DNA of 40,327 nt from Clostridia bacterium (lineage in GTDB: Bacteria > Bacillota_A > Clostridia > Christensenellales > Aristaeellaceae): NCBI GenBank assembly GCA_017938645.1, contig JAGBBE010000069.1, positions 1 to 40,327 on the forward strand, given 5' to 3'. Shown one piece after another: positions 8,804 to 18,260 of this stretch. The notes under the pieces were generated by a model that ran no database searches, was not told where the DNA came from, and saw only the letters and a list, made by a program, of their open reading frames with translations. Numbering within the stretch: the first letter of the stretch is position 1; the number at the start of each line of letters is the position of its first letter. A program made the translations under genes and the position numbers.

Positions 8804-10438
8804 TTATGGACGAATTTTGATGACATGATGGAACGCGGTGTAATCGGTGAGGTAAACAGTAGCAGCGCCGGGCGTTTTGGCCTCGCTGTCCTCCTTGCCC
8901 TCGGTGAAGTGATGCACGCCGAAGGCCGGGCCGATCTGCATGGAGGCGGTGGCATTGGAAACCTCAAAGAACGAGTCGCGAAGCACCAGCACCTCGTCGC
9001 CGTGGACGGGCATGGTCATGTGCTCGTTGGAGATGCGCTCGATGCCGCTGAAGGCCATCTCCACGCGCCAGGGAGCGCCCTCCACGCCGGAGGTTGCAAT
9101 GTCCAGTTCAAGACCGTCGTCCATTTCACGGATCACGACGTCGATGTCCATGTCCGGGCCGAGCTTCTTGTCGCGGGAGGCATTATCCATCTGCCACCAG
9201 TCGCTGGTCGCGGGCTTTTCCTTGAAAGGCAGATAGTACCAGCCGCGCATGGTCTGATGCAGATGGAACGCGCCGTTTTCATCCTGCGTCATGGTTTCGG
9301 CCTTGAAGGCGCGATGCTCGCAGAAGCTGCCGCCGATCTTCACGGCCAGCTTGATGGTTCCATTGTGCACATAGAGGAAGTTGGATTTGCCGCGCATAAC
9401 GGTGTAGGTGTAATCGCCGCGGCGCACCCTCGCAATGCCGGAATCCTGATAGAAGGCGTGATAGGTAAGCGGCGTTGCGCTTTCGTCAGCCTCCTGAGCG
9501 ACCCACTCAGGATGGTTCATCAGGTCGATGAGCACGTCGGGAGCGGCGATGTTCTTGTCGCGGATGACGTCGAAGATGTGGTTGGCCATGGCGAGAAATT
9601 CGGGAATCTGATATTTCACGCCCATGGCGAGGTATTCGGTGTAATAGCCGTCCGCATAGACGAGGCGATCCTTGTCAAAGCGGGTGGAGTTGGCGGTGAA
9701 GACGCTGTCGTCGGGCTCCCAGTAGGTCAGCATCATGCGCAGATTGCGGATGACATGCTCCTCAAAGGAGGGATCGTCCAGCCCTTCGGAGAGCAGAAGC
9801 ATGGCGTCGTTGTTGACGGCATTGTAGTTGCCGGCGGATTTTTCGGCATACTCGCCGTCGGCGTTGCAGTCAATGCCCTCGTTGAGGTACTGCGCGCAGG
9901 CGGCGGTGAGGTCGGGCTCATGGAAGAGCCTTCCGCAGATGGAAAGCACCGATGCGATGGCCCAGCGGTGATTGGGCGTGTGGAACCCGCCTTCCAGCAG
10001 ACCGCGCGCACCCTTGTGAATGATCGTATCAATCCGGTCGCGGATGAGCGCCTCTTCCGGGGTCAGATCCTTCTGCGCGCGCAGATACTGCAAATGCGGA
10101 ATGATCTTCACAATGCAAAACGCCGTGTCCGGAGCGGAAAAGAAATTGCAGGTCACATAGTCAAACAGGCCGTTTTCGTGCTGCACACGGCTGATGTAGT
10201 CCAGTCCCTTGTGGATGCGGTCCAAAACCAGCGCGTCGTGGTAGTAGCGCGTGTCGGGATTGACATAGGCGGCGATCATGGTGGCTACGCGGTAGATGGC
10301 GAACTTCGCCTGATACACGCCGTCGGGCTGATTGAACGCGCCAAAATACGGGCTGTCCTCATGAAGATTCTGGATCCTCAGCGAACGCGCCACGTGACGC
10401 TCGCTGTCGCGTACGATGAGATCATAATGGGAACGCAT
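8804..10438 (-). CDS. Alpha/alpha-toroid plus beta-sandwich protein, polysaccharide-lyase-like
   Basis: I do not recognise a named family for this 544-aa protein. Its first 330 residues are helix-rich with toroid-like features: GGFHTPNHRWAIASVL, NYNAVNNDAMLLL and DGYYTEYLAMG. From about 340 a beta-rich C-terminal part follows (DSGIARVRRGDYTYTVMRG, LYVHNGTIKLA). This order resembles heparinase II/III-type and alginate-lyase-type polysaccharide lyases, in which Asn, His and Tyr of the toroid do the chemistry; the conserved Asn-His in TPNHRW and the Tyr in NYNAVNN are candidates. No signal peptide is present, so it would act on imported oligosaccharides. It starts 6 nt after the second GH38 gene and has AAAGGAG upstream. 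The role as a lyase is inferred from fold-like features and from the GH105 gene in the same operon, whose substrates are lyase products. Confidence 0.6.
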   Translation of the reverse strand: MRSHYDLIVRDSERHVARSLRIQNLHEDSPYFGAFNQPDGVYQAKFAIYRVATMIAAYVNPDTRYYHDALVLDRIHKGLDYISRVQHENGLFDYVTCNFFSAPDTAFCIVKIIPHLQYLRAQKDLTPEEALIRDRIDTIIHKGARGLLEGGFHTPNHRWAIASVLSICGRLFHEPDLTAACAQYLNEGIDCNADGEYAEKSAGNYNAVNNDAMLLLSEGLDDPSFEEHVIRNLRMMLTYWEPDDSVFTANSTRFDKDRLVYADGYYTEYLAMGVKYQIPEFLAMANHIFDVIRDKNIAAPDVLIDLMNHPEWVAQEADESATPLTYHAFYQDSGIARVRRGDYTYTVMRGKSNFLYVHNGTIKLAVKIGGSFCEHRAFKAETMTQDENGAFHLHQTMRGWYYLPFKEKPATSDWWQMDNASRDKKLGPDMDIDVVIREMDDGLELDIATSGVEGAPWRVEMAFSGIERISNEHMTMPVHGDEVLVLRDSFFEVSNATASMQIGPAFGVHHFTEGKEDSEAKTPGAATVYLTDYTAFHHVIKIRP

Positions 10439-10444
10439 ATCTTG

Positions 10445-13387
10445 TCACTCCTTTGGCAGGGTCAGCAGGAAGGTTTTGATTTCAAATGCGCGGAAGGAAA
10501 CGGACCGCACATCACAGGCGACGGGATGTTCCTCAAGCATATCGGTTTGCGTAACCTTCTGCACCTTCGGATGAACCGTGAACGCGGCGCTGGTCTGCAT
10601 GCCCATGGCTTCATAGGCGCGCACCAGCAGCGTGTCCGGCAGCGTATCCGCAGGCTTGATGGTTTCAATCACGATATTGGGGCTTTGCGAAAGGAAAATG
10701 GGCTCGCAGCGCTCCATGGCAGCGCACGGAATGGGCGGCTCATTGAGCTCGCAGGCTTCGCGTACAACGCTGCTTTGCTCAATTGCCCCATCAAACGGGA
10801 AGAAGGAATAGGTGAAACGGTGCATGCCCTGATCCGCAGTCATGTCCGGCATAAGAGGCGCGCGCATAAGCGTCAGACGGATTTCGTTTCCATTGGCGCT
10901 TACGCCGTATTTGCCGTCGTTGAGCACCGCTGCACCGCCTGCACCGTCGCACAGGGCGGTGTAGCGGTGGTTGCATACCTCGTACTGATCCCGGTCATGC
11001 TGGCGCGAGCGGTGCGCCGGACGCTTCACGTGGCCGAACTGAATCTCGTGGATGGCTTCAGTGGCGTAGACGTTCACAGGGAAAGCAACCTTCAGCAGCT
11101 TGTGGCGCTCGTGCCAGTCGAGGTCCGTGATGAAGTCCAGCCGCACGGCATCATTGGCCAGATAGATGATCTGCGTTATGGCGGACTGGTGCACAGCGCG
11201 CGTGATCTTCACGCCTGCGCCATATGCATCCGCGTATGTTTCGGAATGTACCTCCTCGTCCAGCACCACAGGAACGTTTTCGGTAATGCTGCCGACTTCC
11301 CATGCATCGTAGTAGTTATTCACGTCTCTGAACATCATCAGGCGGTTGCCTGTGCCGCGCAGGAATTCTCGTCCGCCCCAAAGAACACTTTCAACCTCGC
11401 CGCGAGGAGTGATCTTGCAGGTCAGACGGCCGTTGGAAAGTTCCCAGCCGCCGCAGCTTTTGCGCACAACGGTTTTTCCGGCAGCTTTGGTCAATTCTGC
11501 ACAGCCCTGTGCAGGAAGAAGCTGTCCGTGCCAGAGACGGTCCCAGCCCAGCGGATTGTAGACCGCTTCGCCGTTTCCGAGCATTTCGGAAAGAAGCGCG
11601 GCGCATCCATCGCATACGGACAAAAGCTCCTGTTCGGCGCGCTCATGCACACGTCTGATGGACGTGCCGGGCGCGATGTCGTGGAATTGGTTGAACAAAA
11701 GCAGATGCCACAGGCTTTCCAGCTTTACCGTCCATTCGGGTTTGATTTTTCGGCCATCGATCATCAGACGCGAAAGCGCGTGTTCGGTCTGCTTGAGCGC
11801 AATTTCAGCCTTTCGGATCAGACGCTTGGTTTCAGACTGTGCAGTCAGCGTCCCGCGATGCCACGCCAGATACAGTTCGCCGCAATAGGTATTCTCCACG
11901 CCGTTCTCCAGCGCACGCTCGAAATAGCGCACGGGGCTTTCCATGCGGCAGCGCGGCGCACCTTCCAGATCGCGGCAGCGGCGTGCGGTTTCGAGCATTT
12001 CGCGCGTAGGACCGCCGCCGCCGTCGCCAAAGCCGAAGGGATAGATCATGCCGTCGATGTTCTCCTGCTGGATTCGGTCGACCTCCCAGCGGGTGATCAA
12101 GTCACCGGCGTCAAAATTGGCGTTGTTTTTCTTGTACAGATGTGAAAGCACTCGGCTGCCGTCCAGACCTTCCCACCAGAAAAGATTGTAGGGGAAGGGA
12201 TCGCATTCCGGGTCCTGACGCACCAGCTTTTGCGTGGCAAAGTAGGGCACGCCGCATTTTTGCATGATCTGCGGAAGTGCGGCGGAGAAGCCGAAGGTGT
12301 CCGGCATCCACGCGAGCCTGCTTTCGGTATTCGTGTTTTCGCGGAACCAGCGCTTGCCGCGCACAAACTGGCGGATGAGGCTCTCGCCAGAGGGAATATT
12401 GGTGTCGGCCTCCACCCACAGCGCGCCTTCCGGCAGGAAGGAACCGTTTTTCTCCATCACGCGCTGATACAAATCCGGGTAGTCCCTGCGCAGGTATTCC
12501 AGAATGGGCGGCTCACACATCAAAAACAGATAGTCGGGATATTCCTCCATCAGCGCCAGCTGATTGGAATAGGTCCGCGCGGATTTGCGCATGGTTTCCT
12601 CCACCGGCCACAGCCAAGCCAGATCCAGATGGGACTGGCCGAAAACGCTGTATTCAGGCGCGGTGGAGCCGTTAGTGCATCGGAGAAGCGGCTGAAGCAC
12701 CTTTGCGGCCTCGGCGACGCTTTGAGTGAGCGCGGGCTCGGGCAGCTCAAAGTCCGCGATATAGGTAAACTTTTTCAGCCCGTCGATGATTTTCATCGCA
12801 CGCAGGCTCTTTTCCGGCAGCTTTTTGACGAGGCTGTACAGCGTATGATAATCCATCGCGGCCTGAAACACCGTTTCGTTCCAGACGCCCACAAAGGAAG
12901 TGCCCACTGTGACCTGACATTCCGGAGGTTCGGGAACGGTGATCTCGTCCCACGCCGCAATGCCCGCTTCCTCCCGGCGCACACCGTGGCCTGCATAGCA
13001 TTCGGCATAGAGGTCAAAGGTTTCGCCTGCTCTGGCCGATCGGGTCAGGGTGATATAGCCATGTTTTTGATCGACGGCTCCGGCTTCCCTGCCGTTGACC
13101 CAGACCAGCATTTCTTCGCCAAAGCGCAGAAACGCCGCAAGCCGCTTTCCCTCCATAGCCGCAGGAACGGTAAAGGTGGCGTGAAACCAGCCGTACTCCC
13201 ACTTGCAGCCCCATTTCATGCCCGGATTGGCAGGTGAAAAAGACCGCTGAGCAGCCTGATCAGGGCTCAGACGATCCATGGTGGTAAAAAAGGAAGCAGA
13301 AAGCGGCGCTTTTTCAAGCACATAATGCTTTTGAAACGCTTCGTCCCAGATGCGCAGGCGGTCCGCCCACTGTCTGCCGATATTCAT
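10445..13387 (-). CDS. GH38 family alpha-mannosidase (second copy, in glycan locus)
   Basis: A 980-aa GH38 enzyme. Numbering from the chosen start, zinc ligands are His253 and Asp255 in FGQSHLDLAWLW, the nucleophile is Asp363 in WMPDTFGFSAALPQI, and the later His lies in NQFHDIAPGTS. An N-terminal jelly-roll-like region precedes the barrel and a beta-sandwich region follows. Two start codons are possible: the ATG at 13393 directly abuts the GAGGA site, while the ATG at 13387 has a normal 6-nt spacing and is preferred. No signal peptide. It lies between GH105 and the toroid protein on one transcript, so its substrate is likely an alpha-mannoside within the oligosaccharide imported by the neighbouring transporter. 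It is paralogous to the gene at 1463-4579 but diverged, for example in the loops after PQI. Confidence 0.93.
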   Translation of the reverse strand: MNIGRQWADRLRIWDEAFQKHYVLEKAPLSASFFTTMDRLSPDQAAQRSFSPANPGMKWGCKWEYGWFHATFTVPAAMEGKRLAAFLRFGEEMLVWVNGREAGAVDQKHGYITLTRSARAGETFDLYAECYAGHGVRREEAGIAAWDEITVPEPPECQVTVGTSFVGVWNETVFQAAMDYHTLYSLVKKLPEKSLRAMKIIDGLKKFTYIADFELPEPALTQSVAEAAKVLQPLLRCTNGSTAPEYSVFGQSHLDLAWLWPVEETMRKSARTYSNQLALMEEYPDYLFLMCEPPILEYLRRDYPDLYQRVMEKNGSFLPEGALWVEADTNIPSGESLIRQFVRGKRWFRENTNTESRLAWMPDTFGFSAALPQIMQKCGVPYFATQKLVRQDPECDPFPYNLFWWEGLDGSRVLSHLYKKNNANFDAGDLITRWEVDRIQQENIDGMIYPFGFGDGGGGPTREMLETARRCRDLEGAPRCRMESPVRYFERALENGVENTYCGELYLAWHRGTLTAQSETKRLIRKAEIALKQTEHALSRLMIDGRKIKPEWTVKLESLWHLLLFNQFHDIAPGTSIRRVHERAEQELLSVCDGCAALLSEMLGNGEAVYNPLGWDRLWHGQLLPAQGCAELTKAAGKTVVRKSCGGWELSNGRLTCKITPRGEVESVLWGGREFLRGTGNRLMMFRDVNNYYDAWEVGSITENVPVVLDEEVHSETYADAYGAGVKITRAVHQSAITQIIYLANDAVRLDFITDLDWHERHKLLKVAFPVNVYATEAIHEIQFGHVKRPAHRSRQHDRDQYEVCNHRYTALCDGAGGAAVLNDGKYGVSANGNEIRLTLMRAPLMPDMTADQGMHRFTYSFFPFDGAIEQSSVVREACELNEPPIPCAAMERCEPIFLSQSPNIVIETIKPADTLPDTLLVRAYEAMGMQTSAAFTVHPKVQKVTQTDMLEEHPVACDVRSVSFRAFEIKTFLLTLPKE

Positions 13388-13407
13388 ACGCATTCCTCGC
13401 TTTGTAA

Positions 13408-13440
13408 GGAAAAATGAGGCGGCGAGGCCTCATTCTTTCC
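13408..13440 (-). terminator. Hairpin between GH105 and GH38, possible partial terminator
   Basis: An 8-bp stem (13413-13420 with 13427-13434) extends with one bulge to 13408-13440. On the minus strand its 3' foot is U-rich. It may reduce read-through or mark an mRNA end, giving uneven expression within the operon. Confidence 0.5.
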
Positions 13441-13445
13441 TGTGA

Positions 13446-14540
13446 TCAACCCAGGCACTCGATCAGAAAGAGCATAGCCAGCGCCTGCCCGTAGGGCATG
13501 GGTTTGATTTCGATTTTTTTGTAAAAATCCCTGCTTTCGCGTCCCATGGGCGTGCCATAGGACACCTGCTGCACCACGCCGTCCTCACCGATCAGACCGA
13601 GGATGGGATCAAGCGCATCCCATGCGGCCTCTTCGAACTCAGGCGCAAGCAGACCCATGCGAACGCCGCGCAGAATGCCGTAGCCAAAGCCGCAGGTCGC
13701 GCTGGATTCCACATAGGAAGTGGGGTCGTCAATCAGCGTATGCCACATGCCATTGGGATTCTGATGGTTCACAAGGCTGGAAACCTGACGGCCCAGCAGA
13801 TAGGTCAGCTGTTCCTCAACGGCTTCGTCACACTCCGCCATCTGCAGGAATTCCGGAATGGCGATGGTGATCCAGCAGTTGCCGCGTCCCCAGAAGGCCT
13901 TGGCAAAGTTGTGGCAGCCGTTGAACGTCCAGCCGTGGTACCACAGACCGGTTTCAGGGTCTGCCAGATAGCAGGCATGCAGCAAAAACTGCTTCTGTGC
14001 TTCGTCAATGTACTCGCGCCTGCCTTCGATGCGGCCCATGTTGGCCAGGAACAGCACCGTCATAAACAGCGTATCGTCCCACAATTCCTGATCGTTGAGC
14101 GTGTCGGAGGTCATGTGCTGGAAGCCGCCCTCCTGCGTGCGCGGAAAACGGTCCATGATCCAGCGCGCGGCGTCGCGGCAGGGCGCAAGATACTTTTCAT
14201 CGCCCAGATACTCGCCCACGAAGGACATGGTCAGAAAAGGCGTAACGGTATTGACGTTGAGCGCAGGAAAGCCAATGGCAAGCTGGCTGTCGTAGAAGCG
14301 GGTGAGGATGTCCAGATACTGCTGCTCTTTCGTGCGCACAAACAGCTTCCACAGCCCGTACAGACCCACGCCCTGCGTCCACTCCCAGTGCTGGTAGAGG
14401 CGGATGTCGTCTCCGGCGAGGTTTCGGTCCTTCATGTTTTCCAGAAAGATCTCGTCATCCTCATACAGAAGCGGACAGAATGCCTCGATCAGACGTGCAA
14501 GCTTTTTTTGAATTTGTTCTTTGTGAGCAACTCTTTCCAT
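13446..14540 (-). CDS. GH105 unsaturated uronyl (rhamnogalacturonyl) hydrolase
   Basis: A 364-aa YteR/YesR-type enzyme that hydrolyses the unsaturated uronic acid left on oligosaccharides by polysaccharide lyases. Diagnostic segments are HWEWTQGVGLYGLWKL, FMTVLFLANMGR and FWGRGNCWITIAIPEFL, with the likely catalytic Asp156 in WDDTLFM. The last segment near the C-terminus, PMPYGQALAMLFLIE, also fits the family. There is no signal peptide, as expected for cytoplasmic GH105 enzymes. The ATG at 14540 has GAGGTG close upstream and lies 13 nt after the HAD gene. GH105 enzymes act on rhamnogalacturonan, ulvan and other lyase products, so the exact sugar cannot be fixed. Its presence shows that the imported sugars carry lyase-generated uronides. 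Confidence 0.88.
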   Translation of the reverse strand: MERVAHKEQIQKKLARLIEAFCPLLYEDDEIFLENMKDRNLAGDDIRLYQHWEWTQGVGLYGLWKLFVRTKEQQYLDILTRFYDSQLAIGFPALNVNTVTPFLTMSFVGEYLGDEKYLAPCRDAARWIMDRFPRTQEGGFQHMTSDTLNDQELWDDTLFMTVLFLANMGRIEGRREYIDEAQKQFLLHACYLADPETGLWYHGWTFNGCHNFAKAFWGRGNCWITIAIPEFLQMAECDEAVEEQLTYLLGRQVSSLVNHQNPNGMWHTLIDDPTSYVESSATCGFGYGILRGVRMGLLAPEFEEAAWDALDPILGLIGEDGVVQQVSYGTPMGRESRDFYKKIEIKPMPYGQALAMLFLIECLG

Positions 14541-14553
14541 AGCCCACCTCGAT

Positions 14554-15090
14554 TCATTCGTTTTCCAGCTGGTCGTTGAGCCGGGTAAGAAGCGGAATAA
14601 GCTCCTGCGGCGTGTGCACGGTGTAGTCCGGCTGCCAGTCGGGTTCCTCCACGGTGTGGAAGTAACGGGGCGACCAGTCCAGCCAGATCGAAATGATGCC
14701 CTGACGGTTCGCACCGGCAATGTCCTTTTTGAGGTTGTTGCCGATCATGACGATGCGTTTTTTGTCATCCGCAGTCAGCCCGAGTTTTTCATAAGCCGTT
14801 TCAAACATGATGGGTGCAGGCTTCTGCATGCCCACCACTTCGGACACAACCCATGCATCGAAACAATCGCCCAGACCATTCTCGCGGAATACGTTCTGGA
14901 ACGATTCCCATTCGCCGTCGGCAACCAGCGCGATGGTATAGCCTTCGTCGTGAAGCTGGCGAAGCACCTTGTCTGCACCGGGAATGCACCCGGCACGCAG
15001 CACAATGCCGCGTTCGTCGCGAATCTGCGTAGCTTCGTCGATGATGGTATCGCCGCTGTCGGTAAAGATGATCAGTTTCTTATTCGTCAT
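14554..15090 (-). CDS. HAD-superfamily hydrolase with an altered motif I
   Basis: A 178-aa protein with HAD landmarks: motif I at FTDSGDTIID (Asp11), motif II around ALVADGE, motif III Lys in GMQKPAP and motif IV at MIGNNLKKDI. It has a short cap, so it would be a small phosphatase or dephosphorylating enzyme. The usual general acid at +2 of motif I (DxD) is Gly13 here, with Asp14 one position later, and motif IV has GNN where GD is common. These changes may alter or weaken phosphatase activity. The ATG overlaps the end of the upstream ABC gene by 11 nt, with GAGAGG 8 nt before the start. Its place between transporter and GH105 suggests a role with sugar phosphates from the imported glycan; this is inference. 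Confidence 0.75.
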   Translation of the reverse strand: MTNKKLIIFTDSGDTIIDEATQIRDERGIVLRAGCIPGADKVLRQLHDEGYTIALVADGEWESFQNVFRENGLGDCFDAWVVSEVVGMQKPAPIMFETAYEKLGLTADDKKRIVMIGNNLKKDIAGANRQGIISIWLDWSPRYFHTVEEPDWQPDYTVHTPQELIPLLTRLNDQLENE

Positions 15091-16084
15091 AGGAGAATCC
15101 TCTCAGCTTGAGCTCCTGCGCGCGGTGACAGGCCACATAGTGCCCGGGTTCCAGCTCTTCGTAGTCGGGAACATCGGTTTTGCATTTGTCCATGCAGTAG
15201 CGGCAGCGGGTGTGGAAATGGCAGCCGCTGGGCGGATTGGCCGGATTGGGAATCTCACCTTCCAGCGGAATGCGTTCGTTTTTGACCGTGGGATCTGCGA
15301 TCGGCACGGCGGACAGCAGGCTCTCAGTATAGGGATGCATGGGATGCTCGAACAGATTTTTCGTGGGTGCGAATTCAACCATCTTGCCCAGATACATCAC
15401 GCCTACCTTGTCGGAGATGTATTCCACCACGCTCAGGTCGTGGCTGATGAACAGGTACGTCAGCCCGAACTCCTGCTGCAGATCATGAAGCAGATTGATC
15501 ACCTGCGCCTGAATGGATACGTCCAGCGCAGAAACCGCTTCGTCGCACACGATCACACGGGGGTTGAGAACCAGCGCGCGGGCAATACCGATGCGCTGAC
15601 GCTGTCCGCCGGAGAAGGCGTGGGGATAGCGCTTGAGATAGGAGGTGTTCAGGCCGACTTTGGCCGCGATGTCCATGACCTTCTGTTCGATTTCGGCCTT
15701 GGGCATTTTGGGATAGTTGGCCACGATGGGTTCCTTGATGATATCCAGCACCGTCATGCGCGGATCCAGCGAGGAATAGGGATCCTGGAAAATCATCTGG
15801 ATTTCCTTGCGGTATTTTTTCATGGTCTGCTTGTCGATTTTGAGGAAATCGATGAGCTGACCGTCGGAGGTGGTGTACATGACGCTGCCTTCAGAAGCCT
15901 CGTAGGCGCGCACGATGCAGCGGCCAAGCGTGGTTTTTCCGCAGCCGGATTCGCCGACGATGCCGATGGTCTCGCCTTCGTTCACCGGGAAGCTTACGTC
16001 GGTTACGGCCTTGACGCAGATGCCCTTGGATTCAAAGCGCATGTGAATATTGCGCACATCAAGAATGCGTTCACCTTTACTCAT
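15080..16084 (-). CDS. OppF/DppF-type ABC transporter ATP-binding protein
   Basis: A 334-aa ATPase of the oligopeptide/nickel transporter group. Walker A is GESGCGKT (residues 44-51), the signature is FSGGQRQR, and Walker B is VIVCDEAVSALD. The C-terminal oligopeptide-transporter extension contains the usual Cys-rich segment CHFHTRCRYCMDKC. It pairs with the next gene upstream as a heterodimeric motor for the OppB/OppC-type permeases. The ATG overlaps the upstream stop codon (ATGA) and has AAGGAGGG 9 nt before it. Although the family is named for peptides, Opp-type systems import oligosaccharides in several bacteria, and the linked glycoside hydrolases favour that here. Confidence 0.93.
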   Translation of the reverse strand: MSKGERILDVRNIHMRFESKGICVKAVTDVSFPVNEGETIGIVGESGCGKTTLGRCIVRAYEASEGSVMYTTSDGQLIDFLKIDKQTMKKYRKEIQMIFQDPYSSLDPRMTVLDIIKEPIVANYPKMPKAEIEQKVMDIAAKVGLNTSYLKRYPHAFSGGQRQRIGIARALVLNPRVIVCDEAVSALDVSIQAQVINLLHDLQQEFGLTYLFISHDLSVVEYISDKVGVMYLGKMVEFAPTKNLFEHPMHPYTESLLSAVPIADPTVKNERIPLEGEIPNPANPPSGCHFHTRCRYCMDKCKTDVPDYEELEPGHYVACHRAQELKLRGFSYDE

Positions 16085-17100
16085 GCGTTCTTTCCCTCCT
16101 TGCCGGGGCAGCCGGTGCAGGCGAAGCAGGCGATCCTGTGATCGCCGCCCACATCCACAAGCTCGGGATCATAGACGTTGCATACGCCTTCAATGCGCTT
16201 GTGGCAGCGCTCGTAGAAGCCGCAGCCCTTGGGCAGATTCAGCGCCAGCGGAACCGTGCCTTCGATGGAGAAAAGCCTGTCCTGCGATTTGGTGCCGATT
16301 TTGTGAACGGAACCGATCAGTCCCTGTGTATAGGGATGCTGCGGGTTTTTGTAAATTTCCACCGCAGGCGCGGATTCGACGATTTTGCCCAGATACATAA
16401 CCGCCACGCGGTCGCACATGCGCGCAACCGTGCCAAGGTCGTGGGTGATGAAGAGAATCGACATGCCGAAGTCCTTCTGCAGTTCTTTCATCAGTTCCAG
16501 AATCTGCGCCTGAATGGTTACGTCCAGCGCAGTGGTGGGTTCGTCGGCGATGAGCAGCTTGGGATTGCACACCAGCGCCATGGCAATCAGCGCGCGCTGG
16601 AGCATGCCGCCGGAGAATTCATGAGGATACTGATCATATCTTTTCTCCGCGTTGGCAATGCCTACCTTCTTCATTACGTCGATAGAGATTTCTTTTGCCT
16701 TCTTCTTGTCTTTGGTGATGTGCAGAAGCGTGGCTTCGTTAATCTGGTTGCCGATGGTGTACATGGGGGAGAAAGCCACCATGGGCTCCTGAAAGATCAT
16801 GGAGATCTGCTTTCCGCGCACCGAGCGGATTTCCTTGCCGCGCGGATTCAGGCTGAGCAGGTTGACGCGGCCCAGATCGTCTGCATCAAAGATGATCTCG
16901 CCTTCCGCCTTGCACTTCTTGTCGTTGATGCCGAGAATGGCCTTGCTGGTCAGGCTCTTGCCGCAGCCCGATTCGCCCACCAGACCCAGCGTTTCGCCTT
17001 TTTTGATTTCAAAATCCACACCACGAACAGCGGTCAGCGTACCTTCGTCGATCTTGATGTTGATTTTCAAGTCCTTGACTTCGATGATCGTATCGTTCAT
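16081..17100 (-). CDS. OppD/DppD-type ABC transporter ATP-binding protein
   Basis: A 339-aa ATPase partnering the OppF-type subunit. Walker A is GESGCGKS (42-49), the signature is FSGGMLQR (162-169) and Walker B is [12 protein letters not shown] (from 182). The C-terminal segment [15 protein letters not shown] is the standard oligopeptide-transporter extension. The ATG at 17100 has AAAGGAG 8 nt upstream. The gene overlaps its downstream partner by 4 nt, so synthesis of the two ATPases is coupled. Confidence 0.93.
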   Translation of the reverse strand: MNDTIIEVKDLKINIKIDEGTLTAVRGVDFEIKKGETLGLVGESGCGKSLTSKAILGINDKKCKAEGEIIFDADDLGRVNLLSLNPRGKEIRSVRGKQISMIFQEPMVAFSPMYTIGNQINEATLLHITKDKKKAKEISIDVMKKVGIANAEKRYDQYPHEFSGGMLQRALIAMALVCNPKLLIADEPTTALDVTIQAQILELMKELQKDFGMSILFITHDLGTVARMCDRVAVMYLGKIVESAPAVEIYKNPQHPYTQGLIGSVHKIGTKSQDRLFSIEGTVPLALNLPKGCGFYERCHKRIEGVCNVYDPELVDVGGDHRIACFACTGCPGKEGKNA

Positions 17101-17121
17101 CGTACGCGCTCCTTTCTGTTC

Positions 17122-18255
17122 TTACTTGTAGGGGTCGGCTGCGTCGCGCAGACCGTCGCCGAGGAAGTTGAACGCCAGCACCGTGATCACCACGAAAATC
17201 AGCGGAATCATCTTCCACGGGCACTGGGCGACGGAGACGAGGTCCTCGGTTTCCTTGAGCAGCACGCCCCAGCTGGTGGCCGGAGCCTTCATGCCGAGGC
17301 CGAGGTAGCTCATGGAGGTTTCGCCGAGGATGGAGCCGGGAATGCCGAGCGTGAGGTTGACGATCAGGTAGCTCAGGAAGCCCGGCACGAGGTGCTTGAC
17401 GATGATTTTGAAGTCGCTCACGCCTGCGAGCTTCGCAGCCATGACGAAGTCCTCCTTGCGCAGTGCGATGAACTTGCCGCGCACCACGCGCGCAAGACCC
17501 GTCCAGCCGATGAAGGAGAGGATGATGGTGATGTACAGGTACATCGCCGATACCGAGATGCCGGCGGGAATCGCAGCCGACAGCGCCATCCACAAGGGAA
17601 TGCTCGGAATGGCAGACAGAACCTCGATGATGCGCTGGATCACATTGTCGATGACGCCTCCGAAGTAGCCGGAGATGCCGCCCAAAAGAATGCCCAGCAC
17701 AAAGCTGATGGCAGCCGACACAAACGGGATCGTCAGGGACACGCGTCCGCCGAAGAGGATGCGCGAGAAGATACATGCGCCGGTGGAGTCTGCGCCGAAG
17801 ATGTTGATGCGGGCGCTGCGGTCCACCTCTCCGTCTTCATTGACCAGACCATAGAGATGCGTATTGCAGGGAATGAAGCCCAGCAGCTTGTACTCGATGC
17901 CTTCGACGAAGAAATCGATGTAGTACTTCTCGCTGGGGTCTTCGGTCACGATGACCGTCCAGGTCTTTTTGTCGTTGATCTTTTTGAGCTTGTGAACATA
18001 GGGACGGGAGAAATTTCCGTCCTCATCGCGCCAGTACACCTTGGTAGGCGCGGTGTTTTTGTACAGCGAGGAGAATTCCTCCAGGCCGTAGGGCGCAAAG
18101 AAGTCCGCAAACAGCGCGCCCATGTACAGCACCAGAAGCACCACAAGGCTGAAGCGCGCCAGCTTGTGCTTTTGCAGCTTGCGCCACATCAGCGTCCATT
18201 GCGACGCGAGGTAGTAGGACTCGTCGCTGGGTCTTTTTTTCCTGAACAATGCCAT
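17122..18255 (-). CDS. OppC/DppC-type ABC transporter permease
   Basis: A 377-aa inner-membrane permease. The first membrane segment (about 34-52, FSLVVLLVLYMGALFADFF) is followed by an unusually long extracytoplasmic stretch of about 120 residues rich in charged and aromatic residues. Membrane segments of the BPD_transp_1 domain follow. The EAA-type loop that contacts the ATPases is seen around REDFVMAAKLAGVSDFKII. The long first loop is seen in a subset of OppC-type permeases and may touch the binding protein. It lies 5 nt after the OppB-type gene and 21 nt before the OppD-type gene. Confidence 0.92.
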   Translation of the reverse strand: MALFRKKRPSDESYYLASQWTLMWRKLQKHKLARFSLVVLLVLYMGALFADFFAPYGLEEFSSLYKNTAPTKVYWRDEDGNFSRPYVHKLKKINDKKTWTVIVTEDPSEKYYIDFFVEGIEYKLLGFIPCNTHLYGLVNEDGEVDRSARINIFGADSTGACIFSRILFGGRVSLTIPFVSAAISFVLGILLGGISGYFGGVIDNVIQRIIEVLSAIPSIPLWMALSAAIPAGISVSAMYLYITIILSFIGWTGLARVVRGKFIALRKEDFVMAAKLAGVSDFKIIVKHLVPGFLSYLIVNLTLGIPGSILGETSMSYLGLGMKAPATSWGVLLKETEDLVSVAQCPWKMIPLIFVVITVLAFNFLGDGLRDAADPYK

Positions 18256-18260
18256 CTGCC

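Noticed and set aside
6893..12145. A 1750-codon open frame on the plus strand
   Set aside because: It runs antisense across three recognisable enzyme genes with full catalytic motifs; a mirror frame of high-GC coding DNA.
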